Below are positions 21,871 through 33,998 of a stretch of DNA of 64,000 bases, in pieces. A program made the translations under genes and the position numbers. The stretch is from Musa acuminata AAA Group. Its lineage: Eukaryota; Streptophyta; Magnoliopsida; Zingiberales; Musaceae. The stretch covers positions 16,911,501 to 16,975,500 of the forward strand of contig NC_088347.1 of assembly GCF_036884655.1 (NCBI RefSeq). Direction: 5' to 3'. Under the pieces are notes generated by a model that saw only the letters and a list, made by a program, of their open reading frames with translations, was not told where the DNA came from and did not search any database. Numbering within the stretch: position 1 is the first letter of the stretch; each line of letters begins with the position of its first letter.

Positions 21871-23460
21871 TTATACGTTTGGACAAATTAACATTCCTAA
21901 CTCTCTTCTAATAAAATCATATTGTTCTTCACTTAAAGGTTTTGTAAAGATATTGGCTAATTGATGTTTCATATCAATAAACTCTAAGATTACATCATGA
22001 TTATTGATATGATCTCGTATAAAGTGATGCCTAATATCAATATGTTTAGTTCTAGAGTGTTGAATGAGATTTTTTGTTAAACTTATTGCACTTGTGTTAT
22101 CACATTTTATGAAAATATTTTTAAGATGAATCTTATAATCCTCTAAAGTATTTTTCATCCACACAACTTGTGCACAACATGCACTAGCTGCAATATACTC
22201 AGCTTCGGTTGTAGATAGTGCAACCAAGATTTATTTCTTAGAAGACCAAGAAACAAGTGTGTGTCCTAAAAATTGACATGTTTCAGATGTATTTTTTCTA
22301 TTTAATCCACATCTAGCAAAATACACATCAGCATAAGCAATTAGTTCAAAGTTATCAGATTTTGGATGTCATAATCCTAGATTAGTGGTACCTTTAAGAT
22401 ATCTAAGAATTCTCTTAATTGCTTTAAGATGAGATATCTTATGATTAGATTGAAACATAGCACAAAGTCCTACACTAAACATGATATCCAGTCTAGTTGT
22501 GGTGAGGTATGGTAAACTTCCTATCATACCCCTATAAGCTTTTTGATCAAAGCTTTCTCCACTTTCATCAATGTCTAACTTAGTGGAGGTACTCATGGAA
22601 GTATTGATAGCCTTTGAGCTATCCATATTAAACATTTTTAGCAAATCTAAAGCATATTTTGTTTGGTTAAGAAAAATGCCATTACTTAGTTATTTGATTT
22701 GTAAGCCTAGAAATAAAGTTAATTCCCCCATCAAACTCATTTCAAATTCAAGACTCATACTTTTAACAAATGATTCACATAGAGATTCATTCGTGAAACT
22801 AAAAATAATATTATCAACATAAATTTGAATAATAAGAAAATTATTTTTAAAATTTTTGATGAACAATGTAGTATCGACCTTGCCTTTAGAGAAATTATTT
22901 TTGATAAGAAATGAGCTAAGTCAACTTAGCCCTTGGGGCTTGTTTCAATCCATAGAGAGCTTTAGTCAACTTAAACACATGATTAGGGAGATTATTATTC
23001 TCAAATTCGGGAGGTTGTTCAACATAAACTTCTTCGGAAATAAAATCATTAAGAAAAGCACTTTTAACATCTATTTGAAATAATTTAAAATTATTACTAC
23101 TAGCATAGGCAAGGAGCATCCTTATAGCTTCTAATCGTGCCACAGGAGCGAAGGTCTCTTTATAATCGATAGCTTCTTCTTGGTTGAAACATTTGGCCAT
23201 TAATCTAGCCTTGTTTCTAACCACAATACTAAGTTCATCTTATTTGTTTCTAAAGACCCATTTAGTACCAATAACTAAATTATTATTTGGCCTCGGAACA
23301 AGCTTCCATACATCATTTCTCCCAAATTGATTTAACTCTTTTTGCATTGCAATGACCCATGAATCATCTTTTAAGGCCTCGTCAATGTATTTATATTTAA
23401 TTTGGGAGAGAAAGACGGCATTTGCACAAAAATTCTTAAGAGAGGGACTAGTTTGAACCT
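21871..23460 (-). pseudogene. RT and RNase H of element D
   Basis: 22916-23224 reads YKETFAPVARLEAIRMLLA, FQIDVKSAFLND, EEVYVEQPPEF and ALYGLKQAPRA. The active site at 22810-22821 reads YVDN instead of YVDD, so the RT would be inactive even if the frames were joined. 22369-22644 holds the RT end (GSLPYLTTTRLDIMFSVG). RNase H at 21871-22227 has TTEAEYIAAS, CDNTSAISL and the C-terminal LANIFTKPL. Frames are broken at least three times. It is SIRE/Maximus-like by wording. Confidence 0.85.
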
Positions 23461-23943
23461 CGTTAGATGATTAGCTCCTTGGGATGAGCATCTACAGACT
23501 TCCATTCCTTAGGTAAGGATGTTTAGGAAGAAGATGCATCCAAGTTGCTAGGTGGAAAAGGGGATTCATTTAAATTCAAAGTATCAAAATTAAGATCATC
23601 ATCAAAATCATTTTTCTTAACTTCGGAAACTTCATTAAAAACCATATGAATTGATTCTTCTATAACCAAAGTTCTTTTGTTAAAGATAAGAAAAACTTTA
23701 GAAATAGAAGAATAATCAAGAAAAATTTCTTCATCGAATTTTTCATCAAACTTTTATAAGGTACCTTTTTCATTCAATATAAAGCATTTACATCCGAAAA
23801 CTTTAAAATATGAAACATTGGGTTTTTTTATTGTTCCACAACTCATAAGGAGTTTTAGAAAGTAGTGGTCTTACTGGAACCCTATTCATGATATAGGATA
23901 TCGTATTTACGACTTCGGCCCAAAATTTTTTGGGTAAGCTATG

Positions 23944-24585
23944 TTAGTTTATCATGGTTCTAGCCATTTCTTGTAAGTTTCTATTCTTTCTTTCTACTAC
24001 TCCATTTTGTTGAGGATTTCTTGGAGTAGAGAAGTTATGGTTGTATCCATTAGATTCACAAAATTCTTGAAAATCAAGGTTTTGAAATTTACTATCGTGA
24101 TCACTTCGTATTGATAAAATCATAAAACCCTTATCATTTTGAACTAGTTTACAAAACATAGAGAAATACCTAAAGCAATCACTTTTGTATGCCAAAAAGT
24201 AAGTCCATGTGTATCTACTAAAATCATCCACAATGACAAATGCGTATTTGCTATCTCCTAGGCTTGATGTAGCAATTGGTCCGAATAAGTCCATATGGAT
24301 CAATTGCAAAGGTCTAGAGGTGCTTATTTGATTCTTAGGTTTGAAGCTACATTTTATTTGTTTTCCTAGTTGACATGTATCACACATATTATTTTTGACA
24401 AACTTGATATGAGGAATTCCTCTTATAAGTTTTTTAGATGAAATTTGAGAGATTAGTTTTATGCTAGCATGACCTAATCTTCTATGCCAAAGCCAAGCAT
24501 CGTCATTCAAAACCGAAAAGCACATTTCATTACATAGATCATTAATGTCAATAGTGTATATATTATTTTGTTTTAAGGTAATCAT
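23944..24585 (-). pseudogene. Integrase of element D
   Basis: An open stretch of 213 codons holds the zinc domain (WHRRLGHAS, then CDTCQLGKQ) and the catalytic triad contexts MDLFGPI, RSDHDSKF and NGVVERKNRNLQEM. The reading ends at 23944, where related proteins would continue. Downstream parts of the integrase C-terminus and linker (23230-23940) survive only as short frames. Integrase inserts the cDNA and makes the 5-bp target duplication. Confidence 0.85.
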
Positions 24586-24594
24586 AGATGTGTT

Positions 24595-24890
24595 TTAATA
24601 TGATTTTTCAATAATGCAAGCATTGGATTCAAATTTAATGATGTATTCTTTATCACACAATTGACTAATGCTTAAGAAATTATGCTTTAAGCCATCAACC
24701 AATAACACATCTTCAATGAAGAAGTTGGATTTGTTACCTATGATTTTTTTGCCAATGATTTTACTCTTGTTGTTGTCTCCGAAGGTGACATCTTTCATTT
24801 ATGATAGTGAGCTTAGAGAATTGAGATGGATCTCCGGTCATATGCCTTGAGCATCCACTATCAAGGTACTATCTCTTGCTCCTAGCTTTT
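24595..24890 (-). pseudogene. Protease of element D
   Basis: The sequence reads YLDSGCSRHMTGDPSQF near 24850-24790 with the catalytic DSG, then shifts frame into MKDVTFGDNNKSKIIGKK and LKHNFLSISQLCD (24595-24798). The aspartic protease would cut the gag-pol polyprotein. A stop at 24595 separates it from integrase. Confidence 0.8.
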
Positions 24891-25387
24891 GATGGTATAT
24901 TTTTCTTTAAAAAAGGATGATTTTTAGGTACCATTTGACCTTGGGTGCCTAAAAAATCGATCTACATAGCTTATCATATTGCATTGAGTCATTTGAGGTT
25001 CTTTTAGGAACTCAAATCCATTTATACGGGCTACATTTCTTGAATGGACAATGATAAGCTAATGCCCAAATTTGCAATAAAAGTTATATTTGTTTCAGGG
25101 TGAAACATGCAAAGTAGGAACTTTAACAAAGATGGTTGGATTTTGATGAGAGCCACTCATAAATCTGATTCCACCTTTTTTTATGAACGTGACCCTCGTT
25201 GGCAAGGATCATGTTTAAGGACTTGCTACTAACCTCAAACCTTTACAAGGTTTTTTTGAGTAGTAATTTATCATTTCTAAGTGTTTCTACTTCATGACAT
25301 TTTATGCAAGGAGCTAAACTAATATCATGTTCAATTTTTAGTCTATCAAAATTGCTAACAAGAGAAGCATATTCCTTTTTCAAAGAG

Positions 25388-26479
25388 TTATACTTTTTTA
25401 CTTAAGGTTCTACATTTATCAAATAATTCATGAAAAGCACTTAAAAGCTCATCGAAAGATAAATTTGCATATAATGAATTTGTTACCTCATCTCCAATAG
25501 CCATTAGTGCATAGTGAGCAACTTGCTCGGTATTGGTTGACTCCTCTTCTTTGGATGAACTTGGGTCATCCCATGTTGCTTTAAGAGCCTTCTTCTTTGG
25601 TTGTCTCTTCTTGGCTAGCGTACATTCACTCTTGTAATGATCTTTCTTGGGTTTAAATTTATTTTTCGTATCATTTTTAAATTTATTCTTTTTTATAAAT
25701 TTTTTGAATTTCCTTGTTAAGAGTGCCAAGTCTTCATCAATGTCCTCATCACTTGAGTTTTCTTTCAAGTGGTCTTCTTAGGTTTTTAGTGCCATATCCT
25801 TTCTATTCTTTGGAAGGGTGTCCTCAAACTCTTTATGAACTTTACAAGTCATCTCATAGGTCATTAGTAACCCAATTAGTTCTTTGAGAGGAAAATTCTT
25901 TAGGTCTTTGGCCCCTTGAATGGTCATGATTTTATGGTCCCAACTCTTTGGAAGGGATCTTAAAATTTTATTAACAAGTTCAAAATATGAAAAACCTTTA
26001 CCAAGTCCTTTTAGACCATTGACGACATCCGTAAATCAAGTGTACATGTCTCCAATTGTCTTACTCGGTTTCATTTGAAACAACTCATAAGTATACACTA
26101 AAAGATTAATTTTTGACTCGTTCACTCTACTAGTACCTTCATGAGTCACTTCGAGTGTATGCCAAGTATCAAAAGCAGTTTCACAAATGAACACATGATT
26201 AAACTCGTTTTTATCTAGGGCACAAAATAAGGCATTCATAGCCTTTGCGTTTAAAGTGAAAGTCTTCTTCTCTAACTCATTCCAATCGTTCATTGGAAGA
26301 GAAGACTTTTGAAACTCATTTTCTACATTATTCCATAATTTGAAATCCATTGAAATTAGGAAGATCTTCATTCTAGTCTTCCAATATGTGTAATCCATCC
26401 CATTGAACATGGACGGATGTGTAATTGAATGACCCTCTAGGTTACCAAAAAATACCATCTCTCTTGAGTTTAAAACCAA
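25388..26479 (-). pseudogene. gag of element D
   Basis: 26036-26479 starts at MVLNSREMVFFG and contains MDYTYWKTRMKIFL, LWNNVENEF, LNAKAMNALFCALDKNEF and KPSKTIGDMYT. A TGA follows where B reads Arg (CGT), a C-to-T-type change. The rest (25388-25768) reads SSDEDIDEDLALLTRKFKKF, a knuckle remnant HYKSEC lacking its first cysteines, KKKALKATWDD and YANLSFDELLSAFHELFDKC. A second knuckle region lies near 25020-25090. Its N-terminal half clearly resembles the gags of A, B and J. Confidence 0.85.
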
Positions 26480-26494
26480 ATGAAAGTGAATCTT

Positions 26495-26507
26495 GCTTTG
26501 ATACTAA
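26495..26507 (-). other. Primer-binding site of element D (degenerate)
   Basis: On the minus strand the region reads approximately TAGTATCAAAGC, a damaged form of TGGTATCAGAGC, next to the 5' LTR end at 26509. Confidence 0.7.
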
Positions 26508-26508
26508 T

Positions 26509-27826
26509 TGTTGTGATCAAGAACGATACTAAGAGGGGAGGGGGGGGTGAATTAGTGCAGCGAAAAATTTTTCGATTTCGAAAAAATGTTCGTTTTTGTT
26601 CAATCTGTTTCGGAAATAAATTGAACTTGAAAAAGCTTTTGTAAAAGTGCTAAGAGAAGGTTATGGAAGTTTGTAGTAATGTAAATTGCATAAATAGAAA
26701 GGCAAACCAAAATTTAGAGTGGTTTGGTTGAAATGACCAACATCCACTTTTGGATTCCTTCTTCGTCGAGGTCACCGGCGTCTACTAAAGGCCTTTCTGC
26801 AATAGGCGAAGGCCAACCACCTTTTACAGCTCTTTCTCCTTTTGCTGGGATTAGGAGACAACCCTTACAAGTCTCACTCCTCTTTCTTGGATGGTTACAA
26901 GGCTAAAAGAGGGAGGAGGAGAACTCTTCTCACTTATACAACTATTTCCACACTTCAAACACTTAGATTTTTTCACACATAATACACTTTGTGACCCTTT
27001 CATGTAAAAAGGATGGGGTATTTATAGGCCCCAATGGCTTAAAAAATAGAGCCAAAAAATGTCTCATCCTAGATTTTCGGGATACTGGCGATACCACCAT
27101 CATTACTGGGTGGTACCACCCTGACACCTTATATTGGGCGGTACCACTACTTGACAGAGCTCAGAGACCGAGCTCTGGTGGTACCACTGCCTAACAAGGG
27201 TGGTACCACCGCTGGCAGCAATAATTGTCGGTGGTACCACCACCCAATCTGGGCGGTACCACTGCCTAGACCACCTAGGAGATTGGGTCTTCCAAGCGGT
27301 GCCACTACCGGCCATGTTTTCAGGGGTTGAATGGGCTGTTCAATCCGGCCCAATTCAGCCCTATTTAGGGCCGAATTGGCCCCTAACTAAGTTAGTGAGA
27401 TTACCTCCCAATCCTAACTTAATTTAAGGACTAACTATAATAATTAAGATAATTTGACACAACATCTTGTTTTGGTACGTCAATTGCTCTTTCGGCGAGC
27501 TTTCGGCGATCTTCCGACGAACTCTCGGTAATGTTCTGATGGACTCCCAGCAAACTCTTGGACTTTACAATGATCTTCTTGGCAAGTTCGGACAAGCTTC
27601 TTTGTCAAGTTCCTAGACTTCTCGGTTGGTTCCAGCAGAACTTCTGACGAACGTCCGGAGTTCCGACGAACTCTTGAACTCCCGACGAGATCTCGATCTT
27701 GACTCCAACACAACATCTGCTTTATGTCTTACTGCTATCATAGTTAATCCTGCATACTTTTCTCAACATATAGATTAGATCAAACAATTTACAATTAACT
27801 TCATCACCAAAATCCAAGATTCAATA
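26509..27826 (-). repeat. 5' LTR of element D (1,318 bp)
   Basis: Aligns with 19404-20718 throughout. It has the G-run near 26533-26549, a TATA region (tatttatagg near 27018), GGTACCACC palindromes (27085-27270) and a diverged CTCAGAGACCGAGCT hairpin (around 27160). The many differences from the 3' LTR show the insertion is not recent. Confidence 0.88.
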
Positions 27827-27831
27827 CTTCT

Positions 27832-27986
27832 GCCAACACGTTGACAAATCCTCCAACCCAACGTCTGATTCCTCCTGTTTTAATCAATTTGCCTTTTCTG
27901 ATCGAAGTTAGTCCTATGTCAATCAAAACACAGATTAGATCATTAACTCATCAATTTATTTCATCATCAAAATCTAAGATTCAACA
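27832..27986 (-). repeat. Element E 3' LTR, right fragment
   Basis: Matches the first 150 bp of sister LTRs and ends ATTCAACA at 27986, followed by the purine tract complement (ttttctcctttttg) and the tgatgatga module. Together with 19272-19403 it forms one LTR interrupted by D. Confidence 0.82.
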
Positions 27987-29639
27987 ATTTTCTCCTTTTT
28001 GATGATGATAACCAATTGATGATGGAGTTTAAACTAAACTCCCCCTATCAGTATGCCATATTGATAGAAACTTTGAATTTAGAGTATTATGAGTATTTCA
28101 TCATTCCATGCATCATGAATATTCAAGGAACCAATTAATCACATTATTACATGCATCATTCCAAATCATAAATATTTCAAATCATCATGGTATCAAAATA
28201 TCAAAGTACATTACATCATACCATGTATGATTATCATAAGTTTTCATTATATGCATCATCATAATATCATGAGTATTTCATGAATAATTTCATATCATCA
28301 TCATAACTTCTCCCCCTTTGTCATCAACAAAAAGGAGAAGTGCAACTAGCAAGTTTTTGAAACAGAATACAAGCTAGTAAATTATAGTAAGTTTTACATC
28401 ATTTTAGAACATGTAAGCTAGCAAGTTTTTGAGATGTGTAAGTTAATAATTCTTTGCTTCTTGAGATGGGCAAGATAGCACTTTTGCTTCTCTTGAGATT
28501 AAAAGCTAGCAATTCTTGCTTCTCTTTTGAGATAAGTTTGCAAGTTTTGTTTTTAAGATATGTAAGCTAGCACTTTTCTCTTTTCTTTGCGATGTGCAAG
28601 CTAGCAAGACTTTTCTCTCCCTTAGTTATTATTAAAAAGAAAGGAAGAATACAATATTATAATTTTTTCCCTTTTATATCAATTTTCAAATCATGACAAA
28701 AAGATAAATTTAAATCAAGAGTGATGAGGTATACAATTCATAAATACAAGGGAGTATTATACATAAAGCTCAAGTCATAAACCTTAAGAAGTCAAGTGGC
28801 ATATCATGGTTAATTTGGATAAATGTCCTCTTTAAGAAACAACAAAAGAATTGTAGGAGAACAAATAATAAAAGATCTTGATTCATATAAAAATCTCAAG
28901 TTATAATTTTGAGAAATCAAAAGACAAATCGTGATTCATTTAGATAATTCTCTTTAATAAAATGAAAGAATCATAGTAAAAATCTCAAGATCATGGTTTG
29001 TTTGCATAATTTTTCTTTTTAGTAAATGGTAAAAAGAAGAAATCATAGAATATAAAAAAAATTTGATTCCCATAAAGATACCTCCAGTCAAAAAATCAAG
29101 AGAAGTTCATGATTCAGTTTGATAAATATTCTCTTAAGTAAATGCAAGAATCATTCGAGAATAAAAAGTAATGGATCTTGATTCATATAAAGAAAATCTC
29201 AAGTTATGATTATGAGAATTCAAGATCATGATATAGATAAAACTCATTCAAATTTAAAATGTCAAATCATCAAAATCACTTTCTTAACTCAAGAGATAAT
29301 ATAAAATAGATTTACCACTAAGAATCACTTATTGAAAAATAAAAAAGCTTTAGAGATATTTTCAAGAAAAATGCATTCTCCCCTCTTTGTTTTAATTTAA
29401 GTGATTTGATTTCATATAAGTATGCCCATGTTTTTTATGCCAAATCAAAACATGCATCATCGTTTAAAAACGAAAAAAAATAAATTTCATCATAAAAATC
29501 ATGAAAATCAATAAACCATAAATCATAAAAATCATCATTACTTCAAATCATCATATATAATTAAATTGTTAAATCATCAAGCATGATTTAAATATAAAGC
29601 ATTTTTAATATTATTTTGTTTCGTCTAGTGAGCTTTATG
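27987..29639 (-). other. Non-coding interior of element E
   Basis: AT-rich DNA without a gene. 28310-28640 holds purine-tract modules and several gcaagctagcaag motifs, as in A, B and J. 28700-29600 consists of repeated aatcttgattcatataaa/tcatgattca-type phrases, a degenerate internal repetition also seen in A (430-620) and J (42900-43400). Confidence 0.6.
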
Positions 29640-31040
29640 AAGTGTGTTGGATCTCCGGTCATTGGCTTCGAGCATCCATAATAAAAAAATCATCTTTTGC
29701 CCCTAGCTTTCAATTTTAGAGATGTCTACAAGAAGGGTGGGTTTGTTCTAGGTACCCATTTAGCTTTGGGTCCCTCTTGGTTGGATATATCTATTTTAAT
29801 TTTTGGTATTAAGATATTTATGGTTCTTTTAGGAACCCAAACCAATTTATATGAACCATACTTTTTGAATGGACATTTATATGCAAAATGATCATGTCTA
29901 CCATAAAAATTATATATATTTTTAAGGGAAATATGTAATGTGGGTCCTTTAACAAAAATGGATGGCTTTTGTTGAGTGTTACTTACAAAGCCGATTCCTT
30001 CTTTTCTACGAACATAACCCTGATCGGCAAGAATCATGTTTAAATATTTGCTACTAATTTTAAATTTATCTAATGTTTGTTGTAAAAATAAAATTTCCTT
30101 TTTAAGTGAGTCTAACTCTTCACACTTAGTGTAAGGAGTTAACATGCAATTATCATGCTCAATTATTAACAAGAGAAGCATGATCCCTTTTTAACAACAT
30201 ATACTTTTTACCAACTAGCTTACATTCATCAAATAAATCATGGAAAGCATCAAGCAATTCATTGTCAGATAAATGAGATTCGATTGAGTTATTTACCTTA
30301 TCGTCAAAAGCCATTAAGGTGTAGTTTGCCACCTCGCCTTTGATAGTTCACTTCTCATCTTCGGATGTACTCGATTCATCACATGCCGCCTTGAATGCTT
30401 TCTTCTTCTTTGGCAGCTTCTTTGATTTATAGCACGTTGTTGTGTCATTTTTAAGTTCATTTTTAGAATGTCTTTTTCATGAACATTTTAAATTTTTTTG
30501 TCAAAAGTTCAATGTCATCATCACTTAAGCTTTCGCTCGAGTGGTCTTCCATTGTTCGAAGTGCCAAATCCTTCATGTTCTTTGGAAGATAGTTCTCATG
30601 TTGATCATGTTCAATACAAGTCATTTTACCATTAAAGACTCAATAAGTTCTTTAAGTGGAAAATTATTTAGGTTCTTCACTTCGTGTATTACTGTTATTT
30701 TTGGATCCCAATTTTTTGGAAAGGAACTTAGTATTTTATTTACAAGTTCAAGGTTAGAAAAACTTTTACCAAGTACTTTTAAACCATTGACGACATCCGT
30801 AAAATGGGTGTACATATCTCTAATGGTTTCGCTTGGTTCCATTTGAAATAATTTAAAATTATGTATCAAAAGATTAACTTTAGAATCTTTAACCCTACTT
30901 ATGCCTTCGTGTGTGACTTCAAGAGTGTGCCAAATGTCATATGCAGTTTCACAAGTCGAAATACGATTAAACTAGTTTTTATCCAAAGCACAAAATAGAG
31001 CGTTCATAGCTCTAGCATTTAAAAAAAAAAAATTCTTTTC
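29640..31040 (-). pseudogene. gag plus protease stub of element E
   Basis: Beginning directly beside the primer site, the first part of gag is missing and the sequence enters at LNARAMNALFCALDKN after an A/T homopolymer. 30621-30869 reads FKLFQMEPSETIRDMYTHFTDVVNG. 29726-30181 reads a coiled-coil-like LDSLKKEILFLQQTLDKF and a knuckle NFYGRHDHFAYKC with its first Cys gone. The end (near 29650-29690) reads GCSKPMTGDPTHF, the protease start without its catalytic DS. Stops and frameshifts throughout. Confidence 0.78.
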
Positions 31041-31056
31041 CAACTATGATACCAAC

Positions 31057-32336
31057 TATTAGGGCCAAGTCGGCACTAGGGGGGGGGGGGGTTGGGGAAT
31101 TAGTGCTTTTGATAAAAACAACGTCAACGTCGATTCGAAGATTCGTTCAATAAAGCTTATATATGAAAAAGCGTTTAAACTTGAAAATGTTCGTAAGTGA
31201 TTGAGGGTAGTGAACAAGTAAATCAGCGAGTAATAAGAATGAAAAGCATGAAAGAAATGACACAGAAAGAAAGTATACCGGATTTATAGTGGTTCGATTA
31301 TCGTGACCTACATTCACTCCCAATTCCTCTTCACTTGAGGCCACTGGCTTCCACTACTGATCTTCTTTCAATGGATGAAGATTAACTACCCTTTTACACC
31401 TCTTTCTCTTTTTCACAAGCTCAAGAGAAAAATTTTACACCTCTTTTTTACACCTCACTTCTCCATTAGAAAACTTCTAACTCTAGGAGGAAGAGACTCT
31501 AAATCCTTAGAGAGTTTCTAATTTTTCTCAAGTATTCTTTCCCCCCTTTCAACTTAATTTCATGTTTTACCAAGCAGAAATATTTGGAGTATTTATAGAC
31601 TCCAAATGACTTCAAAAATGGAGCAAAAAAAGGTCTCATCCCGGGTTTCCCAAGTCCTAGCGGTACCATCGCTTGTGTTGGGCGGTACTACCGCTTGTAG
31701 CATTGACACTAGGCGGTATCACCACCTAGTCTGGTAGTACCACCACCTAACAATTTGGGAAATTGTGTCTGGGTGGTATCACTGCCTAGTTTGGGTGGTA
31801 CCACTACCAAACCCTACTACAGAACATTGAATGAGCCAAATAGTAGGCCCAATTCAGCCTTGATTCATGCCCAATTGGCCCCTAATTGAGTTGGCATTGT
31901 TTCACCCCAATACCAACTTATTTAGACCTAAACTAACTTGATCTAGACAAATTATTACAAAGCACAAATCATATGTTGTCCGGCATGCTATTGGTTCTTT
32001 TGGTGCTTCGTTCGATTCTTTGGCGCATCGTCCTCTCCTTCGATGTATTGCCCAATCGGTATATCAACTCCTGCAACTTCTGATCTCCTTGGCACAATGT
32101 TTGATCCTTCGGTTCGATGCCGGAACTCATGACACAAAGTCCTTCTATGGGCACGTCGACTGATCCTTTGGCCCAATATCCAATCTCCTAACGTGTTTCA
32201 CTTTGGCCAAACGTCTGATTCCTCATACTTTAATCAATTTACTTTTTCTGATCAAAGTTAGTCCTACATCACTCAAAATGCAGATTAGATCATTAACTCA
32301 TCAATTGATTTCATCATCAAAATTCGAGATTCAATA
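31057..32336 (-). repeat. 5' LTR of element E (1,280 bp)
   Basis: From TATTAGGG (31057) to ATTCAATA (32336). It includes the G-run at 31079-31092, a TATA region (gtatttatag near 31590), GGTACCATCGC palindrome variants (31660-31800) and the U3 head. The neighbouring primer site is degenerate (tggtatcatag on the minus strand). Confidence 0.82.
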
Positions 32337-32506
32337 GAAACATATTAGGAGATTGGACGTCGGGTTGGAGGATCGGTCGACGTGCCAGCAAAAGGACTTC
32401 GTGTCTTGAGTTTGGTCATCGGGCCAAAGGATTGGACCTTATGCCAAAGAGATTGAAAATTGCAAGAGTCAACATGCCATTTGAGCAATACGCCGAAGGA
32501 GAGGAC

Positions 32507-33993
32507 TATTAGGATCAAGATCACTAAGAGAGAGGGGGGGGGGGGGGGGTGAATTAGTGCTGCGGAAAACTTTCGATGATTAAAAAGGTGTTCGTACGAT
32601 AAAAGCAATTTTGGTAGAAAAGCTGATTCGTAAATCTCTTTAACTTGTAATCAAGCAAGATGTAGTTAATATAAATCTATGAAGGCAGTTTGCAGTTATG
32701 ATGAAAGTTAAAATGTAAACGCAAACTGAAATATGATGTTCGTACGATAAAACTGATTTACGTCTAAACGCCGATTCGGAAAATACTGAACTTTAAAACA
32801 TGATCGTAAATGTGTAGAAGGCAGTAAGCTATTGAGGAGGTTTGTAGTAAGGATAAGATGCCCAAAGTAAATGCAAACTGATATTTAGAGTGGTTCGGTC
32901 AATCTTGACCTACATCCACTTTTGGCTTCCTCCACTGACGAGGTCACCGACGTCTACTAGAGGCATTCCTTCAATAGGCGAAGGCCAACCACCCTTTTAC
33001 AGTTTCACTCCTTTTGACGGGCTTAGGAGACAACCCTTACAGAATTTTCTCTCCTCTCTTTAAAGATCAGAACTTAGAAGAAAAGAGGGAGAAGAACTTT
33101 TGGCCTTTACAACAATTTTGAGCTCTAAAAATCACAGAATAAGATCAGGATTTCGGTGTGTTTTTGGTGCTCTTTTAGTGTTGAAAGGGTGGGGTATTTA
33201 TAGGCCCCAACCCAGTTTGAATTTCGAGCTCAAAACTGTCAATTTTCGGAATTCCGGGATCTGGCGGTTACACCTCCTGACTGAGACGGTTGCACCGCCT
33301 AGTAGAGCTCGAAGACTGAGCCTTTGGGCGGTGCCACCTCCTGTCAGGGGTGGTTGCACCTCCTGCCATAGCTCGAAGACCGAGCTCAGGCGGTGCCACC
33401 GCCTGACTGAGGCGGTTGTACCTCCTGCTAGTGCTCGAAGACCGAGCTCAGGCGGTGCCACCTCCTGGCTGGGGCGGTTCAACCGCCTAGCAGAAATCAG
33501 GGTCCGAATGGGTTGATCCATTCGGCCCAATTTGGGTTTTTCAGGGGCCCAATTGCCCCAAGATTAAGTTAATGGGATCACCTTCCATTTCCAACTTAAT
33601 CATTGTGCTAACTACGATATTTCCTAAGACATTTACTACAACTTGCTCTAGTGCGTCAATCGCTTCTTCCGGCGAACTTCCGTCGATCATCCGATGAACC
33701 CTCGGTGATGCTCCTGCAGAATTCCGGCAAACTCCTGGACTTGCGACGATCCACTTGGCGAGTTCCGACGAGCTTCTTTGGCAAGCTCATGGACTTCTTG
33801 GATTTGTTCCCGCAGAACCTCCGACGACTGCCCGAACTTCCGTCGAACTCCCAACATGATCATTGTCTTGATTCCGGCGCAACTCCTGCTGCATATCTTA
33901 CTTTCATCATAGTTAATCCTGCACACTTATCTCAACATATAGATTAGATAACAAATGATAATTGACTTCATCATCAAAATCCGAGATTCAACA
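32507..33993 (-). mobile_element. Solo LTR F (1,487 bp)
   Basis: One LTR alone, from TATTAGG to ATTCAACA, with a perfect AGGAC duplication (32502-32506 and 33994-33998). It is the F/M subfamily with mixed GGTTGCACC and GGTGCCACCGCC motifs (33260-33480). It has a G-run at 32536-32549 and a TATA region near 33195. LTR-LTR recombination removed its interior. Confidence 0.92.
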
Positions 33994-33998
33994 AGGAC

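Larger units (their letters stand above)
19404..27826 (-). mobile_element. Element D: SIRE-like Copia element with decayed gag-pol
   Basis: Two LTRs of 1,315 and 1,318 bp flank remnants of gag, protease, integrase, RT and RNase H in the Copia order on the minus strand. Flanks are CTTAT (19399-19403) and CTTCT (27827-27831). The uninterrupted paralogue near 39144-39150 reads ccttctgcc, so the original duplication was CTTCT with one mutation. D lies inside the 3' LTR of element E. Its LTR carries the same palindrome and poly-G hallmarks as the gag-only elements. Confidence 0.9.
27827..32336 (-). mobile_element. Element E: non-autonomous SIRE-like element with gag and start of protease
   Basis: Minus-strand element: 3' LTR fragments (19272-19403 and 27832-27986), a purine tract, about 1.6 kb of non-coding DNA, a protease stub, gag and a 5' LTR (31057-32336). 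Unlike A, B and J it keeps the gag C-terminus with a knuckle and the first protease residues, and lacks all later pol domains. Its outer left end is lost and D is inserted in its 3' LTR. Confidence 0.78.
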
